Both the position numbers and the translations under genes were made by a program. Positions 53,477-62,579 of a DNA stretch of 64,000 bases are shown here, one piece after another (within the stretch, counting starts at the first letter, position 1; each line of letters starts with the position of its first letter). The notes beneath the pieces are model-generated. The model was not told the DNA's origin and did no database searches. It worked only from the letters and a program-made list of their open reading frames with translations. This DNA is from Alteromonas confluentis (GTDB lineage Bacteria; Pseudomonadota; Gammaproteobacteria; Enterobacterales; Alteromonadaceae): NCBI RefSeq assembly GCF_001757105.1, contig NZ_MDHN01000041.1, positions 464,515 to 528,514 of the forward strand. Reading direction: 5' to 3'.

Positions 53477-54466
53477 TCAGGTTGATAGCACCACACGCCA
53501 GGATTCGCGTATAGCCTGCTCGCCGTAGTGAGCCACAGCCTGGTTTATCACTACACTCGAATCGACATAATCGAGATTAGCTAACTGTGACTCCAGGTTG
53601 TCTGGCTGAAGAATTTTAACGAAAGGAAATTCCCGCGCTTTCATTCTGGCGAAAGCGGAGTCGAAACAGAGCACATTTGCCCCAAGGCTCATCGCCATGT
53701 AGAAAGTGCCTGATGAAATCATAGCATTATCATCGTGAGCCATAATCACAAACCGCGTATTAGAAATGGCTGCTTCAAGCGTTTCCTCTTTAACGAACGC
53801 ATTGTTCCAATCCACTTGCAAACCCCTTTGCTCAATAATCCCATGCAATTTGGCTGCATAACCCTTGTCGGAACAAAAACCCATTACTTCCAGCTTTTGC
53901 GCCACCGGCCACACCTCTAATAGTTTATCGAGGCGCTTGTAAGGCTTGATCGACCCGAAATACAGGAAATCATGGGACTTTTGGGTATCTCCAATGCCTT
54001 CAAAGAATTGAAATAAATCCCTATCGTTAAAATACAACGGGTGCTTGACCACACTGGACTCGATTTTATCTGTCATTTCCAGGGTGACGATTCTATCGGC
54101 GACCATGGAAAGTAAGCGCAGGATCACGTTGTATAACGAGGACTTTTCGGCAACATTGTGAGGTTTGTAGTTATGACGTACCCAAATCACCTTGCTGCTG
54201 AACAGAGGAATAGAACAGACGGTCAGAAAAAATGCGAACAGGAAGGCCCAACGCTTTGGTCCAGACATGCCTTTCCGAAAAGGCTGATCTTCGTACCAGT
54301 TCAGTACCAGCCAATTTTCGTCCCGGCTAAATAAATTAGCCGGGCGAAACAACGTCTTGAATGGTTGAATATCATAGCCAAGTTCAGAGAACGCACCTTT
54401 TATGCGTTCAACAAAACCATTGCTATGTACAAATGGGTAGAGAAACAGTTTTCGGTTTTCTTCCAT
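53477..54466 (-). CDS. Glycosyltransferase of the exopolysaccharide locus (GT-B-like)
   Basis: A 329-residue protein. A C-terminal GT-B-like half is suggested by FLYFGSIKPYKRLDKLLEVW and MISSGTFYMAMSLGANVL, the region where GT4-type enzymes bind the nucleotide sugar. The N-terminal half has a hydrophobic stretch (FLFAFFLTVCSIPLF) that may dock it to the membrane. I cannot assign a family with certainty; membrane-associated enzymes such as GumK are a possible comparison. Its ATG overlaps the TAA of the upstream GT4 gene by one base. Last gene of the transcript starting at 58104. Confidence 0.75.
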   Translation of the reverse strand: MEENRKLFLYPFVHSNGFVERIKGAFSELGYDIQPFKTLFRPANLFSRDENWLVLNWYEDQPFRKGMSGPKRWAFLFAFFLTVCSIPLFSSKVIWVRHNYKPHNVAEKSSLYNVILRLLSMVADRIVTLEMTDKIESSVVKHPLYFNDRDLFQFFEGIGDTQKSHDFLYFGSIKPYKRLDKLLEVWPVAQKLEVMGFCSDKGYAAKLHGIIEQRGLQVDWNNAFVKEETLEAAISNTRFVIMAHDDNAMISSGTFYMAMSLGANVLCFDSAFARMKAREFPFVKILQPDNLESQLANLDYVDSSVVINQAVAHYGEQAIRESWRVVLST

Positions 54467-55593
54467 TACGCCGCCGTACGAGGTTGAGCCGGAAGTCCCA
54501 TAGCCAGATTATTGGCAATAACAAATGTATCGTTAGAGATGGAATCCCAGTTGAACGTGTTCAGGAACGCTTCTTTGTTTATTGCCAACGCCAGCTCATT
54601 CACGTGCGTTAATTTATATGCCAGTTGATCAGTATCACCCACGCGAAAATATGCATCCTCTGGTAAGCCGATATCGGCATTTGGGGTGATGTCGCTGATG
54701 ATCACCTCTGTACCCGCCGCGATGGCTTCTAATGCGACGATGGGCAGACCCTCATGATAGGAAGGTAAAACAAATACGCGGGCAAATTTATACAGCGCAT
54801 TCAACTCGTCGCCCTGACGACGCCCCGCAAAAATGATGTTGTCTCCCGCCTGCTTTTTAAGGCTCATGGAGTATTCATCTTCGTGGTCAGCACCACCAAC
54901 GATTACTAATTTCAGATCCGTATCTGCTTTTTTATAGGCTTCAACTAAATCGTGAAAGCCTTTCTCTGGAACAAGTCTACCTACAGTAAGTACATACTTA
55001 CCTGGTTCAAGTTTCAGATCTGCAGGCAACGCTTCTGCGCCCATGTTGGTGTCCATATCGGTTTTCGCACCGTTAGGCACGAACATGATGCCGTTGGATT
55101 TTCTGGAGAACTTATTCTTCAGTGCCCCCGTTAACGAACGGCCTACAACGATGGCGCGGTCTGAAAATTTAAGCGCCATAGTCTCGCCGAATTTCAGTAC
55201 GTTTTTTGCGAACTGATTCCATTTCTGGCGATCGTAGTCGGCACCGTGGTGCGTCACCATCACTTGCATACCCAGTAATTTTGCCAGCGGTGTGAACAAC
55301 GCTGGACCTATACCGTGAATGTGCAGTACATCGGGTTTCACCACAAAACGGGCGTAGAAAATCGCTAAAAACGTATGTAGGAACGTTTCCACGAATTTGC
55401 TCTTCATTGTCCATACCGAGCGTAATTGCACACCTTTGTACTCTTTAACCGAAGAGTCTACATAGGGTGAACGACAAATCACGGTAACTTCCATGCCAGA
55501 TTTAACCAGGCGCGGATACAGCTGCTGACAGTGAGACTCAATGCCTCCCATCACGTCAGGAATTCCTCTTAGTCCTACGGCACATAATTTCAT
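54466..55593 (-). CDS. Glycosyltransferase family 4
   Basis: A 375-residue GT-B enzyme of the WcaJ-neighbour type often labelled DUF1972/GT4. The N-terminus is KLCAVGLRGIPDVMGGIESHCQ. The nucleotide-sugar domain has LTVGRLVPEKGFHDLVEAY and the E(x7)E motif in YHEGLPIVALEAIAAG. It adds one sugar to the lipid-linked repeat. The start is ATG 55593, preceded by TTGGAGAA; a TTG start 12 bp earlier would include that site. One-base overlap with the next gene. Confidence 0.9.
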   Translation of the reverse strand: MKLCAVGLRGIPDVMGGIESHCQQLYPRLVKSGMEVTVICRSPYVDSSVKEYKGVQLRSVWTMKSKFVETFLHTFLAIFYARFVVKPDVLHIHGIGPALFTPLAKLLGMQVMVTHHGADYDRQKWNQFAKNVLKFGETMALKFSDRAIVVGRSLTGALKNKFSRKSNGIMFVPNGAKTDMDTNMGAEALPADLKLEPGKYVLTVGRLVPEKGFHDLVEAYKKADTDLKLVIVGGADHEDEYSMSLKKQAGDNIIFAGRRQGDELNALYKFARVFVLPSYHEGLPIVALEAIAAGTEVIISDITPNADIGLPEDAYFRVGDTDQLAYKLTHVNELALAINKEAFLNTFNWDSISNDTFVIANNLAMGLPAQPRTAA

Positions 55594-55631
55594 AACATTC
55601 TCCAAATTCTCAGCGAGACCTGAGTTTCAAA

Positions 55632-56951
55632 TCAATTCGCCAGACGAGACTCTAAGGCTGGTGCTGCAAACCACTCGTTGCGAGGTAATTTCACCGGTCC
55701 GATGGCGTTGCCAACTAAAATGGCAAATAAAATAAGCCCCTCGATATTCCACAGAGGCATGGTGGCGAAATTCATAATCAAAAAGCCCACCATTGAAGAA
55801 CAAAGCGTAAAGGCAAATTGCTTGTTCTTAATTTTGAATGCCTGCAGAGCAAAACTTCCTGCAGCGCACAGAAACGTGAGCAGACCCACAAAGCCATACT
55901 CATATAAAAACGATACATAGGTGTTATGGGCATATTTCGGGAACACGCCCGACCAGGATTCTGGGCCCCAACCCACCAGTTGATGAATTAAAGAACCGTT
56001 AGCGTATTGGTAGAGGTACATGCTCCACAGATAAACGCGAGCAGAGAAAATGTCTTTCTCGGCCTCGGAGTAATAGAACGGTGCTTTAATCAGGTCGTCG
56101 ATGCTGGTTAAAAATACGAATACGTCGGCAAAGCGGTCTTGCATGGTGTAACTGGCGAGCAGAAACAGCATGCTCATACCGAAGAATGCAGCAATGAAAA
56201 ATACGCCTCTGTAGCGATGAGGAATTTTGCTCTGCATGGCGGTGTACGCAAAAATAGCGGCCAAAGGTAAAATGGCCAGTACTGACGTACGGTAGTTCAC
56301 CAGAATTAGTAACACACAGCCCAGCATGAACAGGGGGCCGCGATAACGGATAGCACCGGGCGAAAGTAAACCCACCACCAGAATGTAGCCAGCAATAATC
56401 ATCGAGAATGCGGCTTCGTGGTTATAGCCACCAATATAGCTGGTAGAACCATCTGCTTCTGTTGCCTTCACCTCGCCGAGCAGCACCGACATCAGCGCCA
56501 GAGACACTGGCAGGAAAAAGCTAACAAGCAACTTTCTTAGCACGTAATCTTTATTGGTTTTGCGAATAGCCATAAACATGGAGCACGCTAGTACCATGAA
56601 AAATAACCATTTCACAGCAACGTTGATAAGCCCGACCACACCGCCGTTAATGATTCCACTGGCGATAATTGCCGCGAAAAATGCGTATACCGGTAACAGT
56701 ACCCGAAGTTGAAAAACCTTCGGTGGTAACATCAATAAGCCGGTTGCTGCGATACCTATAGAAGCCAACGCATTAATTGAAAAGCCAGCCACCAGCGGTT
56801 CGTAAGTAATGTTGTGAAATGCAGACAGGAAAAAGCGCAGCCATACTGCCGCTACAACGAAAGCCAGATACTTATTACAGTTCTGGCGAACGGTTTGCCA
56901 TACCAGCCATGCACTGATGGCGCTGAAAAGAACCTTAACAACCAGAAACAT
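55632..56951 (-). CDS. Polysaccharide polymerase / O-antigen ligase-like membrane protein (Wzy type)
   Basis: A 439-residue inner-membrane protein with about 11-12 helices. It has a large periplasmic loop between the later helices, containing HQLVGWGPESWSGVFPKYAHNTYVSFLYEYG, which matches the Wzy_C/O-antigen ligase pattern. An Arg in VNYRTSVLAILPL is typical of the catalytic region. It polymerises repeat units in the periplasm after flipping. Its start overlaps the end of the upstream GT4 gene by 17 bp, so the genes are translationally linked. Confidence 0.85.
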   Translation of the reverse strand: MFLVVKVLFSAISAWLVWQTVRQNCNKYLAFVVAAVWLRFFLSAFHNITYEPLVAGFSINALASIGIAATGLLMLPPKVFQLRVLLPVYAFFAAIIASGIINGGVVGLINVAVKWLFFMVLACSMFMAIRKTNKDYVLRKLLVSFFLPVSLALMSVLLGEVKATEADGSTSYIGGYNHEAAFSMIIAGYILVVGLLSPGAIRYRGPLFMLGCVLLILVNYRTSVLAILPLAAIFAYTAMQSKIPHRYRGVFFIAAFFGMSMLFLLASYTMQDRFADVFVFLTSIDDLIKAPFYYSEAEKDIFSARVYLWSMYLYQYANGSLIHQLVGWGPESWSGVFPKYAHNTYVSFLYEYGFVGLLTFLCAAGSFALQAFKIKNKQFAFTLCSSMVGFLIMNFATMPLWNIEGLILFAILVGNAIGPVKLPRNEWFAAPALESRLAN

Positions 56952-58104
56952 ACTTCTGCTCCAATTGGGTTACGTTCAGACCTAATGCACCGCGAATACG
57001 TTGGCGGAATACTTCATTAGAGAAGGTAGCGGCACGCTTTTGACTGCGGTCGGCATACTTTTTACGGTTAGTTTCTGCCGCCATGTAATTCAGTGCGTCG
57101 GCAACGCCGCTGACGCTGTTCACTTCACAAAGACAGCCGTGAGCTTGCGCTTCGAAGCCTTGAACAGAATATGGGTATTTACCAGTGAGAATTTCCGCAG
57201 GTCCTGATTCGCAGTTCGTTGCTACCACCGCTTTGCCTAAACACATCGCTTCCGCGATAGCATTGGGGAAACCTTCTGCGTTTGAGGTAGAAACAAAAAA
57301 GTCGGCATTTTTAATATACGGATACGGGTTCGACTTAAACCCTTTAAGGTGAAGGCGGTTTTCTAATCCCAGTTCTGCAGCGCGTGTCAGTAACGCCGCC
57401 TTTTCATCGCCTTGTCCCAAGATCACGATATCGTGATCGATGTTAGACGCCGCGACAGCCTTCAGCATTAAATCAAAGTTTTTGTTTTTAACTAATCTGC
57501 CAGTGCCAATGATGTAAGGCTTTGCTGGTAAATCAGAAACCGGTTCAGCAGCTAACGCATTGATAGCGTTGATGTCGTAAGGGTTATACACGGTTTGAAC
57601 GTTGCTGGCAGACACGCCGAAGTTTTCTACTAGATCGGCTTTTACGCCCTCGCTAACCGCAATAATCAAGTCTGCTGAAGGGTAACTCGCACGTACCAGA
57701 ATTTTAGAAATGAGATCTTTTAAGCCGCCTGACAAGTGGCTACTGGTGTTCACACGTTCACTAATAATTGCCTGATGACCGAAGCGCTTGGCAAGCGCCA
57801 CATTAAGCATATTGGCACGGGTAAGAAACGATACGCAGATGTCTGGCTTTACTGAAAACAAAACATTTTTCAGCGCCTTGTAACCCGCGTGAAGACTACC
57901 TTTGGTGTCTAACACCACTTTATTCACATAGGCCGGTACTTGTTGCTGTTCTGGCAGGTTATCCAGCAGAATAAGATGAACACGGAAACCCGCAGACAAG
58001 AAATCCGCTTCCATAATTGCCAGCAGCTTACTCATAACACGCTCCGCACCACCCCCTTCAAGCGAGTTGATGATAAAAGCGATGTCAGTTGCCGGCTTTG
58101 CCAT
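56935..58104 (-). CDS. Glycosyltransferase family 4
   Basis: A 389-residue GT-B enzyme. The N-terminus IAFIINSLEGGGAERVMSKL and the nucleotide-sugar domain with GTGRLVKNKNFDLMLKA and NAEGFPNAIAEAMCLGKAVV (E-x7-E) are clear. It resembles GT4 enzymes of capsule and O-antigen loci. CAAGGAA supports the start. It is the first gene of a four-gene minus-strand transcript (two GT4 genes, the polymerase and the GT-B-like gene). The 425-bp region before it probably carries its promoter. Confidence 0.88.
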   Translation of the reverse strand: MAKPATDIAFIINSLEGGGAERVMSKLLAIMEADFLSAGFRVHLILLDNLPEQQQVPAYVNKVVLDTKGSLHAGYKALKNVLFSVKPDICVSFLTRANMLNVALAKRFGHQAIISERVNTSSHLSGGLKDLISKILVRASYPSADLIIAVSEGVKADLVENFGVSASNVQTVYNPYDINAINALAAEPVSDLPAKPYIIGTGRLVKNKNFDLMLKAVAASNIDHDIVILGQGDEKAALLTRAAELGLENRLHLKGFKSNPYPYIKNADFFVSTSNAEGFPNAIAEAMCLGKAVVATNCESGPAEILTGKYPYSVQGFEAQAHGCLCEVNSVSGVADALNYMAAETNRKKYADRSQKRAATFSNEVFRQRIRGALGLNVTQLEQKYVSGC

Positions 58105-58529
58105 GGTATTTCCTTGACCGTTTTAGCGAGTGAGAAAGATCTTTTGTAAAAGACATATTCACTATTTGTGCCAAATCGTTAAGCGTTTTGCTTAGAAAAA
58201 GAAAAAGGAATCCATTCGCGGCGCTTAGTCTTATGCAAAGATTAAATAAACAAGCCTAAACCAATGATATTAAATGGATTAGTTTTAAAACCTTGGTGTA
58301 TTTCTAATACATGAAAAGCGCAATCCGAATGGAAAATAAAAAAGGTTATTTATACTTTTGGCTAAAACTGCGGGCTGGTAGGACATTTCTGTGTAGCCAC
58401 TTAGCAACAATTACCCATGTAGGAGAATTTGTTTCAAAAGTCGTGTAACGACATATCAATACTGTTTAATATAGACATATTTTCTATTGTGCTGATGTTT
58501 AGCACCCATTAATTACGGAATGGCTAGTT
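58105..58529. other. AT-rich divergent gene-free stretch in the polysaccharide locus
   Basis: 425 bp, clearly AT-rich, between the minus-strand glycosyltransferase operon and the small plus-strand membrane protein gene. It holds an inverted repeat TGTATT/AATACA (58297-58311) that could be an operator. No JUMPstart/ops element is recognised. Confidence 0.55.
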
Positions 58530-58940
58530 TTGTCTCAAGAATCTCACCCCGTTCATCAATCGCTACTGATGAAACGCTTGTTAAATAAAATGCCGGAAGA
58601 CGTTGCTGAATCCTTTTCCGAAGAACAATTGATTGCGCTTAACAAAGCCATAGGCGGAAGAAGCTGGGCCAGACACAAACTTGATTTACGCGGCACGGTG
58701 AATATTTGGCGTTCAAGTTTCTACTTTGTCATTCTGGCAGGGAAAAACCGTCGAGAGTTATCGAGACTGGAAGAACATCTCAGCCGAGCAACGATGGCCT
58801 TAATGCTGACGCTGTTTGTTACCTTTTGCACCTTATTTGGGTTATTGGTTTTATATCTTATTAAATCTGCGCTAGGTATTAATCTGTTTGAAGACTTCTC
58901 TTTAGGAATATGGAGTTGGTTCAAACAAAACGTATTTTAA
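58530..58940 (+). CDS. Small membrane protein of unknown function
   Basis: A 136-residue protein; I do not recognise a characterised family. Residues 1-88 are polar and cytoplasm-like (LLNKMPEDVAESFSEEQL, GGRSWARHKLDLRGTVNIW). One or two hydrophobic segments follow (about 65-75 and 93-115: MALMLTLFVTFCTLFGLLVL), then a short tail. The start is TTG 58530, with ACGGA upstream; ATG 58569 is a shorter alternative. It stands between the glycosyltransferase operon and the export genes, on the opposite strand, with its own terminator. A modulatory role in envelope polysaccharide synthesis is only a guess from position. Confidence 0.65.
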   Translation: MSQESHPVHQSLLMKRLLNKMPEDVAESFSEEQLIALNKAIGGRSWARHKLDLRGTVNIWRSSFYFVILAGKNRRELSRLEEHLSRATMALMLTLFVTFCTLFGLLVLYLIKSALGINLFEDFSLGIWSWFKQNVF

Positions 58941-58946
58941 AAACAC

Positions 58947-58970
58947 AAAGCCCGCTAAAAAGCGGGCTTT
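58947..58970. terminator. Bidirectional rho-independent terminator
   Basis: AAAGCCCGCT/AGCGGGCTTT perfect 10-bp stem with an AAAA loop, between convergent genes. Confidence 0.85.
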
Positions 58971-59003
58971 GATGGTTTGATAATGCGGCGTGTTTTTGCG
59001 CAC

Positions 59004-59726
59004 TTAAAGGTCAACACCCACAATGGCAGCGGGATTCGTCTTGAACAGTCTGTTCGCCACGTCTTCAGAAGCTTGCTCACACACGACCTTGTAGGCAACC
59101 CCCATGTCATTAGGCCTGCGTTTCGTGTCGTGCATATCTGAAGCGACCATATCAATTTGATTTTCTTGCAACATATTCATGGCCAGCTCTTCTACATGCT
59201 CACCAAAACGGCCAATAAACGCCCCTGCTGTCACCTGAAGTAAGCAACCTTGATTGCGCAACCACTGAATTTTCTCTGGGCGCTTCCAGACATCCCGATT
59301 TCGTTCAGGGTGAGGAATTAATGGTTGAACGCCTTCATTGTGTAACCATCGAAAGAGCTGATCTAAACCGGCGGGCATATTACTGTGCGGCATTTCCAGC
59401 AGTAAAACCTGTTTCCCTTTATGGGTACCGAGATAGGGCAATTTTGACTGCTTAAACCAAACAGGCACCATTTCGTTTACCCGCACTTCTCCTGCCCAGG
59501 ACATAGACAACGGAATGCCCTGCTCTGCCACAGCCGCTTTCAATTCCTGAAAGCCCGCTTCAATATTTTCCTGGGTATTGTCGAACGTTCCCCAATGAAT
59601 ATGAGGCGTACAGACAAGGTGGGTAACCCCTGCCTCAACGGCCTGCCTGGCCATATCCAGTGCCATTTCCATTGTGCGGGCACCGTCATCGATGCCCGGA
59701 ATAATGTGACTATGTACGTCGATCAC
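59004..59726 (-). CDS. PHP-family tyrosine-protein phosphatase (CpsB/CapC/YwqE type)
   Basis: A 240-residue manganese-dependent phosphatase. Metal-binding motifs are DVHSHIIPGIDDG, CTPHIHWG, LIPHPERNRD and SDMHDTKRR. The enzyme dephosphorylates the tyrosine cluster of the BY-kinase encoded 24 bp upstream, so it should control chain length or export. It starts with GTG 59726, preceded by AAGGGTG. This PHP type is usual in Gram-positives and also occurs in marine gammaproteobacteria in place of Wzb. Confidence 0.9.
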   Translation of the reverse strand: MIDVHSHIIPGIDDGARTMEMALDMARQAVEAGVTHLVCTPHIHWGTFDNTQENIEAGFQELKAAVAEQGIPLSMSWAGEVRVNEMVPVWFKQSKLPYLGTHKGKQVLLLEMPHSNMPAGLDQLFRWLHNEGVQPLIPHPERNRDVWKRPEKIQWLRNQGCLLQVTAGAFIGRFGEHVEELAMNMLQENQIDMVASDMHDTKRRPNDMGVAYKVVCEQASEDVANRLFKTNPAAIVGVDL

Positions 59727-59750
59727 AATACTACACCCTTGTTACTCATC

Positions 59751-61967
59751 TTAGTTTGTATTGTAACCGTACTGGTCGTAGAAGCCACCATAGCGTTGCG
59801 AAACGTCAGACTTTCTCAGGTCAACCTGGTTCAGTACCACGCCGTCTACACGGTGTCCTACTTGTAAGAAGCGGCCTAGTCCGTTCTTGATCATCTTCTC
59901 GCTGGTACTGTCAGCGCGGACTACGTAAATCACCGAGTCACAGCTTTTCGATACCACCATAGCATCTGATACCGCCTGTGTTGGCGCGGTATCCACGACC
60001 ACATACTTATATTCTTTCTTAAGATGATTGATTAGGGCTTTAAATCCGTCGCCATCTAATAACTCTTGTGGGTTAGATGGAATACTGCCCGCACAAATAA
60101 TGTCGATGCCTGATTGCTCATCGTGTACCACACACTCTCGCAGCGAGTGGGTTTTCATGATCAGGTTAGATAACCCTGGCTGATAATTCGGTACATTGAA
60201 TCGTTTGCCTACAACCGGACGACGTAAGTCAGCATCAATAAGAATGGTTTTGTCTAACTGACCTAACGCAAAAGAAAGGTTCACCGAAACGGTGGTTTTT
60301 CCTTCTTTTGGCACAGACGACGTTACGAGAATGGCCTGGTTCTGACGCTCAAGGTTAATCAGCGACAAACTGGTTCTCAGCGTTCTTACCGACTCACTGA
60401 ACTGGTGGAATTTGTTATCGAAGAATGCACGCAAATCCATGTCCTGACGGCGTTTACCGTGGATAAGTGGAATAAGTCCCAGCATGCGCTGCCCCAGTTT
60501 TTTCTCCACATCATCGACAGAACGCACACCGCTATTCATTGCTTCTAACACAAAGGCCAGCAGAACACCGAACCCGAAGCTGGCGACAAAGGCCGCAACA
60601 ATCAGTAAGGTCTTATTCGGTGCAGTAGGGTTATTTGGCACAGGCGCAGGGTCGAGTACCCGAGCGTTGGCCGACTCAAAGCCACCCATTTCGCTGGTTT
60701 CTTTCAAGCGGGTAAACATTGAGTTATAAAGTTGCTGGTTAATATCAACTTCGCGTTGCAATGCGCGGCGGGTGTTTTCAAGATTCGACAGCTTACGATA
60801 CTCAGATTTCGCGTCTGACACTTCTGTTTGCAGCGTAGCTACACGTTCTTGAGACGCACGATATTGCGTAGTAATACTTGAAATCAAATCACGAATTTGG
60901 GTTTGCAAGGTATCGCGAACAGAAGTGAGTTCTGCGTTCGCTGCAATCATCTGCGGGTGCATAGGCCCAAATACTTTACTGAGCTCAGACACCCGGCTCA
61001 TGGCTTCCGCTTCCTGCCGACGCACACTTTGAATATTTGCATGGTTCAGTACTTCCGGCAGTCTCGCCAGTGCACCGTAATCCGCACCATTTCTTTGCGT
61101 TTGCTCGTAAATAGTACGGTTTTGTTTCAGTGTCGTTTGCGCTTTTAACAATTGATCGCTCAACTGCTCCAATTCTTCGGCAGCTAAACCGACCACGCCA
61201 TTACTGAGATTGACTAATTGATTCTTCTCATAGAATTGAGACAAGTCCCGTTCAGCGGTTTGCAGCTTGTCACGTAGGCCATCCATACTTTCCGTTAAGA
61301 AAGAAGTGGCTTTGGTGGTCATTTCCACCTTGGCTGACAGGTAATTTTCTACATACACATCGCCCATGGTAGTGGCAATGGCAGCCGCCAAACGAGGCGA
61401 GTCGCTGGTAGCCGTAATATTGATAACCTGGGTATTTTCTACCAAAGAAACATCAATGGATTTCATCAGCTTATTAATGGCAGCTTGACGACGCCTCTCC
61501 ATTCGGTCTTCTTCGCTTAACGGTGTTTTTTCCGTTTTTTCGATGAACGGCAAGTTATCCATAACGAAGTTTTTCGCTTGGGTAATAACCGACTTTTCGC
61601 CATCTGAAGGCGGCATGAAAACAGGGTCGTTCGCCAAATCGAGCTCATCAACAGCACGGGCTGCCACCTGGCGAGACTGAATGATTTGGTATTGGGTACG
61701 CATGTAGTCTTTGCGCGTGGTATCCGATTTATACACCTCTTCGATAGACATGACATTGGCCGGCTGCGACTCAATGAGCAGACTGGCCGTAGTAGAATAA
61801 ATCGGGGTCATGCGCATTACGATGAGGCCAACCAATACTGTAAACAGTATGGCTAACAACGAGATACGACCCAAATTACGTTTAAAAACTTGCCAATAGT
61901 GCGCAAAGTCGATGGTTTCATCGTTCAGAATACTTGTCTGAAGCGAGTCCTTCATATTCAACGACAT
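59751..61967 (-). CDS. wzc: Wzc-type polysaccharide co-polymerase with BY-kinase domain
   Basis: A 738-residue inner-membrane protein. It has a Wzz domain with flanking helices (residues about 33-52 and 455-475), a long periplasmic coiled-coil part, and a cytoplasmic BY-kinase. The kinase shows Walker A SSVPKEGKTTVSVN, Walker A' TILIDADLRRP and Walker B YVVVDTAP. The C-terminus has the tyrosine cluster RYGGFYDQYGYN, four tyrosines within 12 residues. It spans the gap to the outer-membrane exporter and controls polymer length through phosphorylation cycles. AAGGGATC before the ATG supports the start. The CpsB-type phosphatase gene follows. Confidence 0.92.
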   Translation of the reverse strand: MSLNMKDSLQTSILNDETIDFAHYWQVFKRNLGRISLLAILFTVLVGLIVMRMTPIYSTTASLLIESQPANVMSIEEVYKSDTTRKDYMRTQYQIIQSRQVAARAVDELDLANDPVFMPPSDGEKSVITQAKNFVMDNLPFIEKTEKTPLSEEDRMERRRQAAINKLMKSIDVSLVENTQVINITATSDSPRLAAAIATTMGDVYVENYLSAKVEMTTKATSFLTESMDGLRDKLQTAERDLSQFYEKNQLVNLSNGVVGLAAEELEQLSDQLLKAQTTLKQNRTIYEQTQRNGADYGALARLPEVLNHANIQSVRRQEAEAMSRVSELSKVFGPMHPQMIAANAELTSVRDTLQTQIRDLISSITTQYRASQERVATLQTEVSDAKSEYRKLSNLENTRRALQREVDINQQLYNSMFTRLKETSEMGGFESANARVLDPAPVPNNPTAPNKTLLIVAAFVASFGFGVLLAFVLEAMNSGVRSVDDVEKKLGQRMLGLIPLIHGKRRQDMDLRAFFDNKFHQFSESVRTLRTSLSLINLERQNQAILVTSSVPKEGKTTVSVNLSFALGQLDKTILIDADLRRPVVGKRFNVPNYQPGLSNLIMKTHSLRECVVHDEQSGIDIICAGSIPSNPQELLDGDGFKALINHLKKEYKYVVVDTAPTQAVSDAMVVSKSCDSVIYVVRADSTSEKMIKNGLGRFLQVGHRVDGVVLNQVDLRKSDVSQRYGGFYDQYGYNTN

Positions 61968-62030
61968 ATAAGATCCCTTAGATTCTAAATTTCATGCGCC
62001 AATAGCATTTGATTCGCACAGACACTCACC

Positions 62031-62579
62031 TTAGAAGAAGCGCTGGGGTATAGTAATAATGTCGCCGGGTTGAATCAGGTGACTGACATTCACTTCCATC
62101 GTTTTTTGATTTCCATTACTTTCTCTCACAACCTGAATATCCGAGCGAGAGGCTCGTTCAGTATAACCCCCGGCTAGTGCGGCAGCCTTGTTCACCGATA
62201 AACCTGGCTGATAAGGATAACCGCCTGGGTTTTTAACTTCTCCGTCGATAAAGAAAGGTCTATACTCGATAATCGATACGGCCACCGATGGATTAACCAG
62301 GTAATCTCCTTCCAGACCGGTGTAAATAAGATTTTCGACCTCGGACAATGTCAGACCGACCAATTTCAACTCCCCAAGAAATGGATAGTTGATTTTTCCA
62401 ACATCAGGCAAGCGGGTTTCCATCGACAGGTCGCTCTGCCCAAAAACGTTGATAGCCACTTTGTCTCCAACCCCCAAACGATAAGAACTCATATTAATAT
62501 TTCCTTCCTGAGCTCTCGCGACACAACTCATAAATAAAACGAAAATCATTAATAGTGTTCTTTTGGCAAATAAGTTCAT
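62031..62579 (-). CDS. wza: Short polysaccharide export protein (Wza/OPX family)
   Basis: A 182-residue secreted protein with a Sec signal peptide ending CVARA; the Cys there lacks a good lipobox, so it is probably not lipidated. The polysaccharide export domain (YRLGVGDKVAINVFGQSDLS) and one SLBB domain (FFIDGEVKNPGGYPY, VNKAAALAGGYTERA) are present. E. coli Wza is about 380 residues, so the later SLBB domains and the outer-membrane-spanning helix are absent. Such short OPX proteins need a separate outer-membrane channel; the barrel gene directly upstream overlaps by one base (TAATG) and is the obvious partner. Confidence 0.9.
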   Translation of the reverse strand: MNLFAKRTLLMIFVLFMSCVARAQEGNINMSSYRLGVGDKVAINVFGQSDLSMETRLPDVGKINYPFLGELKLVGLTLSEVENLIYTGLEGDYLVNPSVAVSIIEYRPFFIDGEVKNPGGYPYQPGLSVNKAAALAGGYTERASRSDIQVVRESNGNQKTMEVNVSHLIQPGDIITIPQRFF

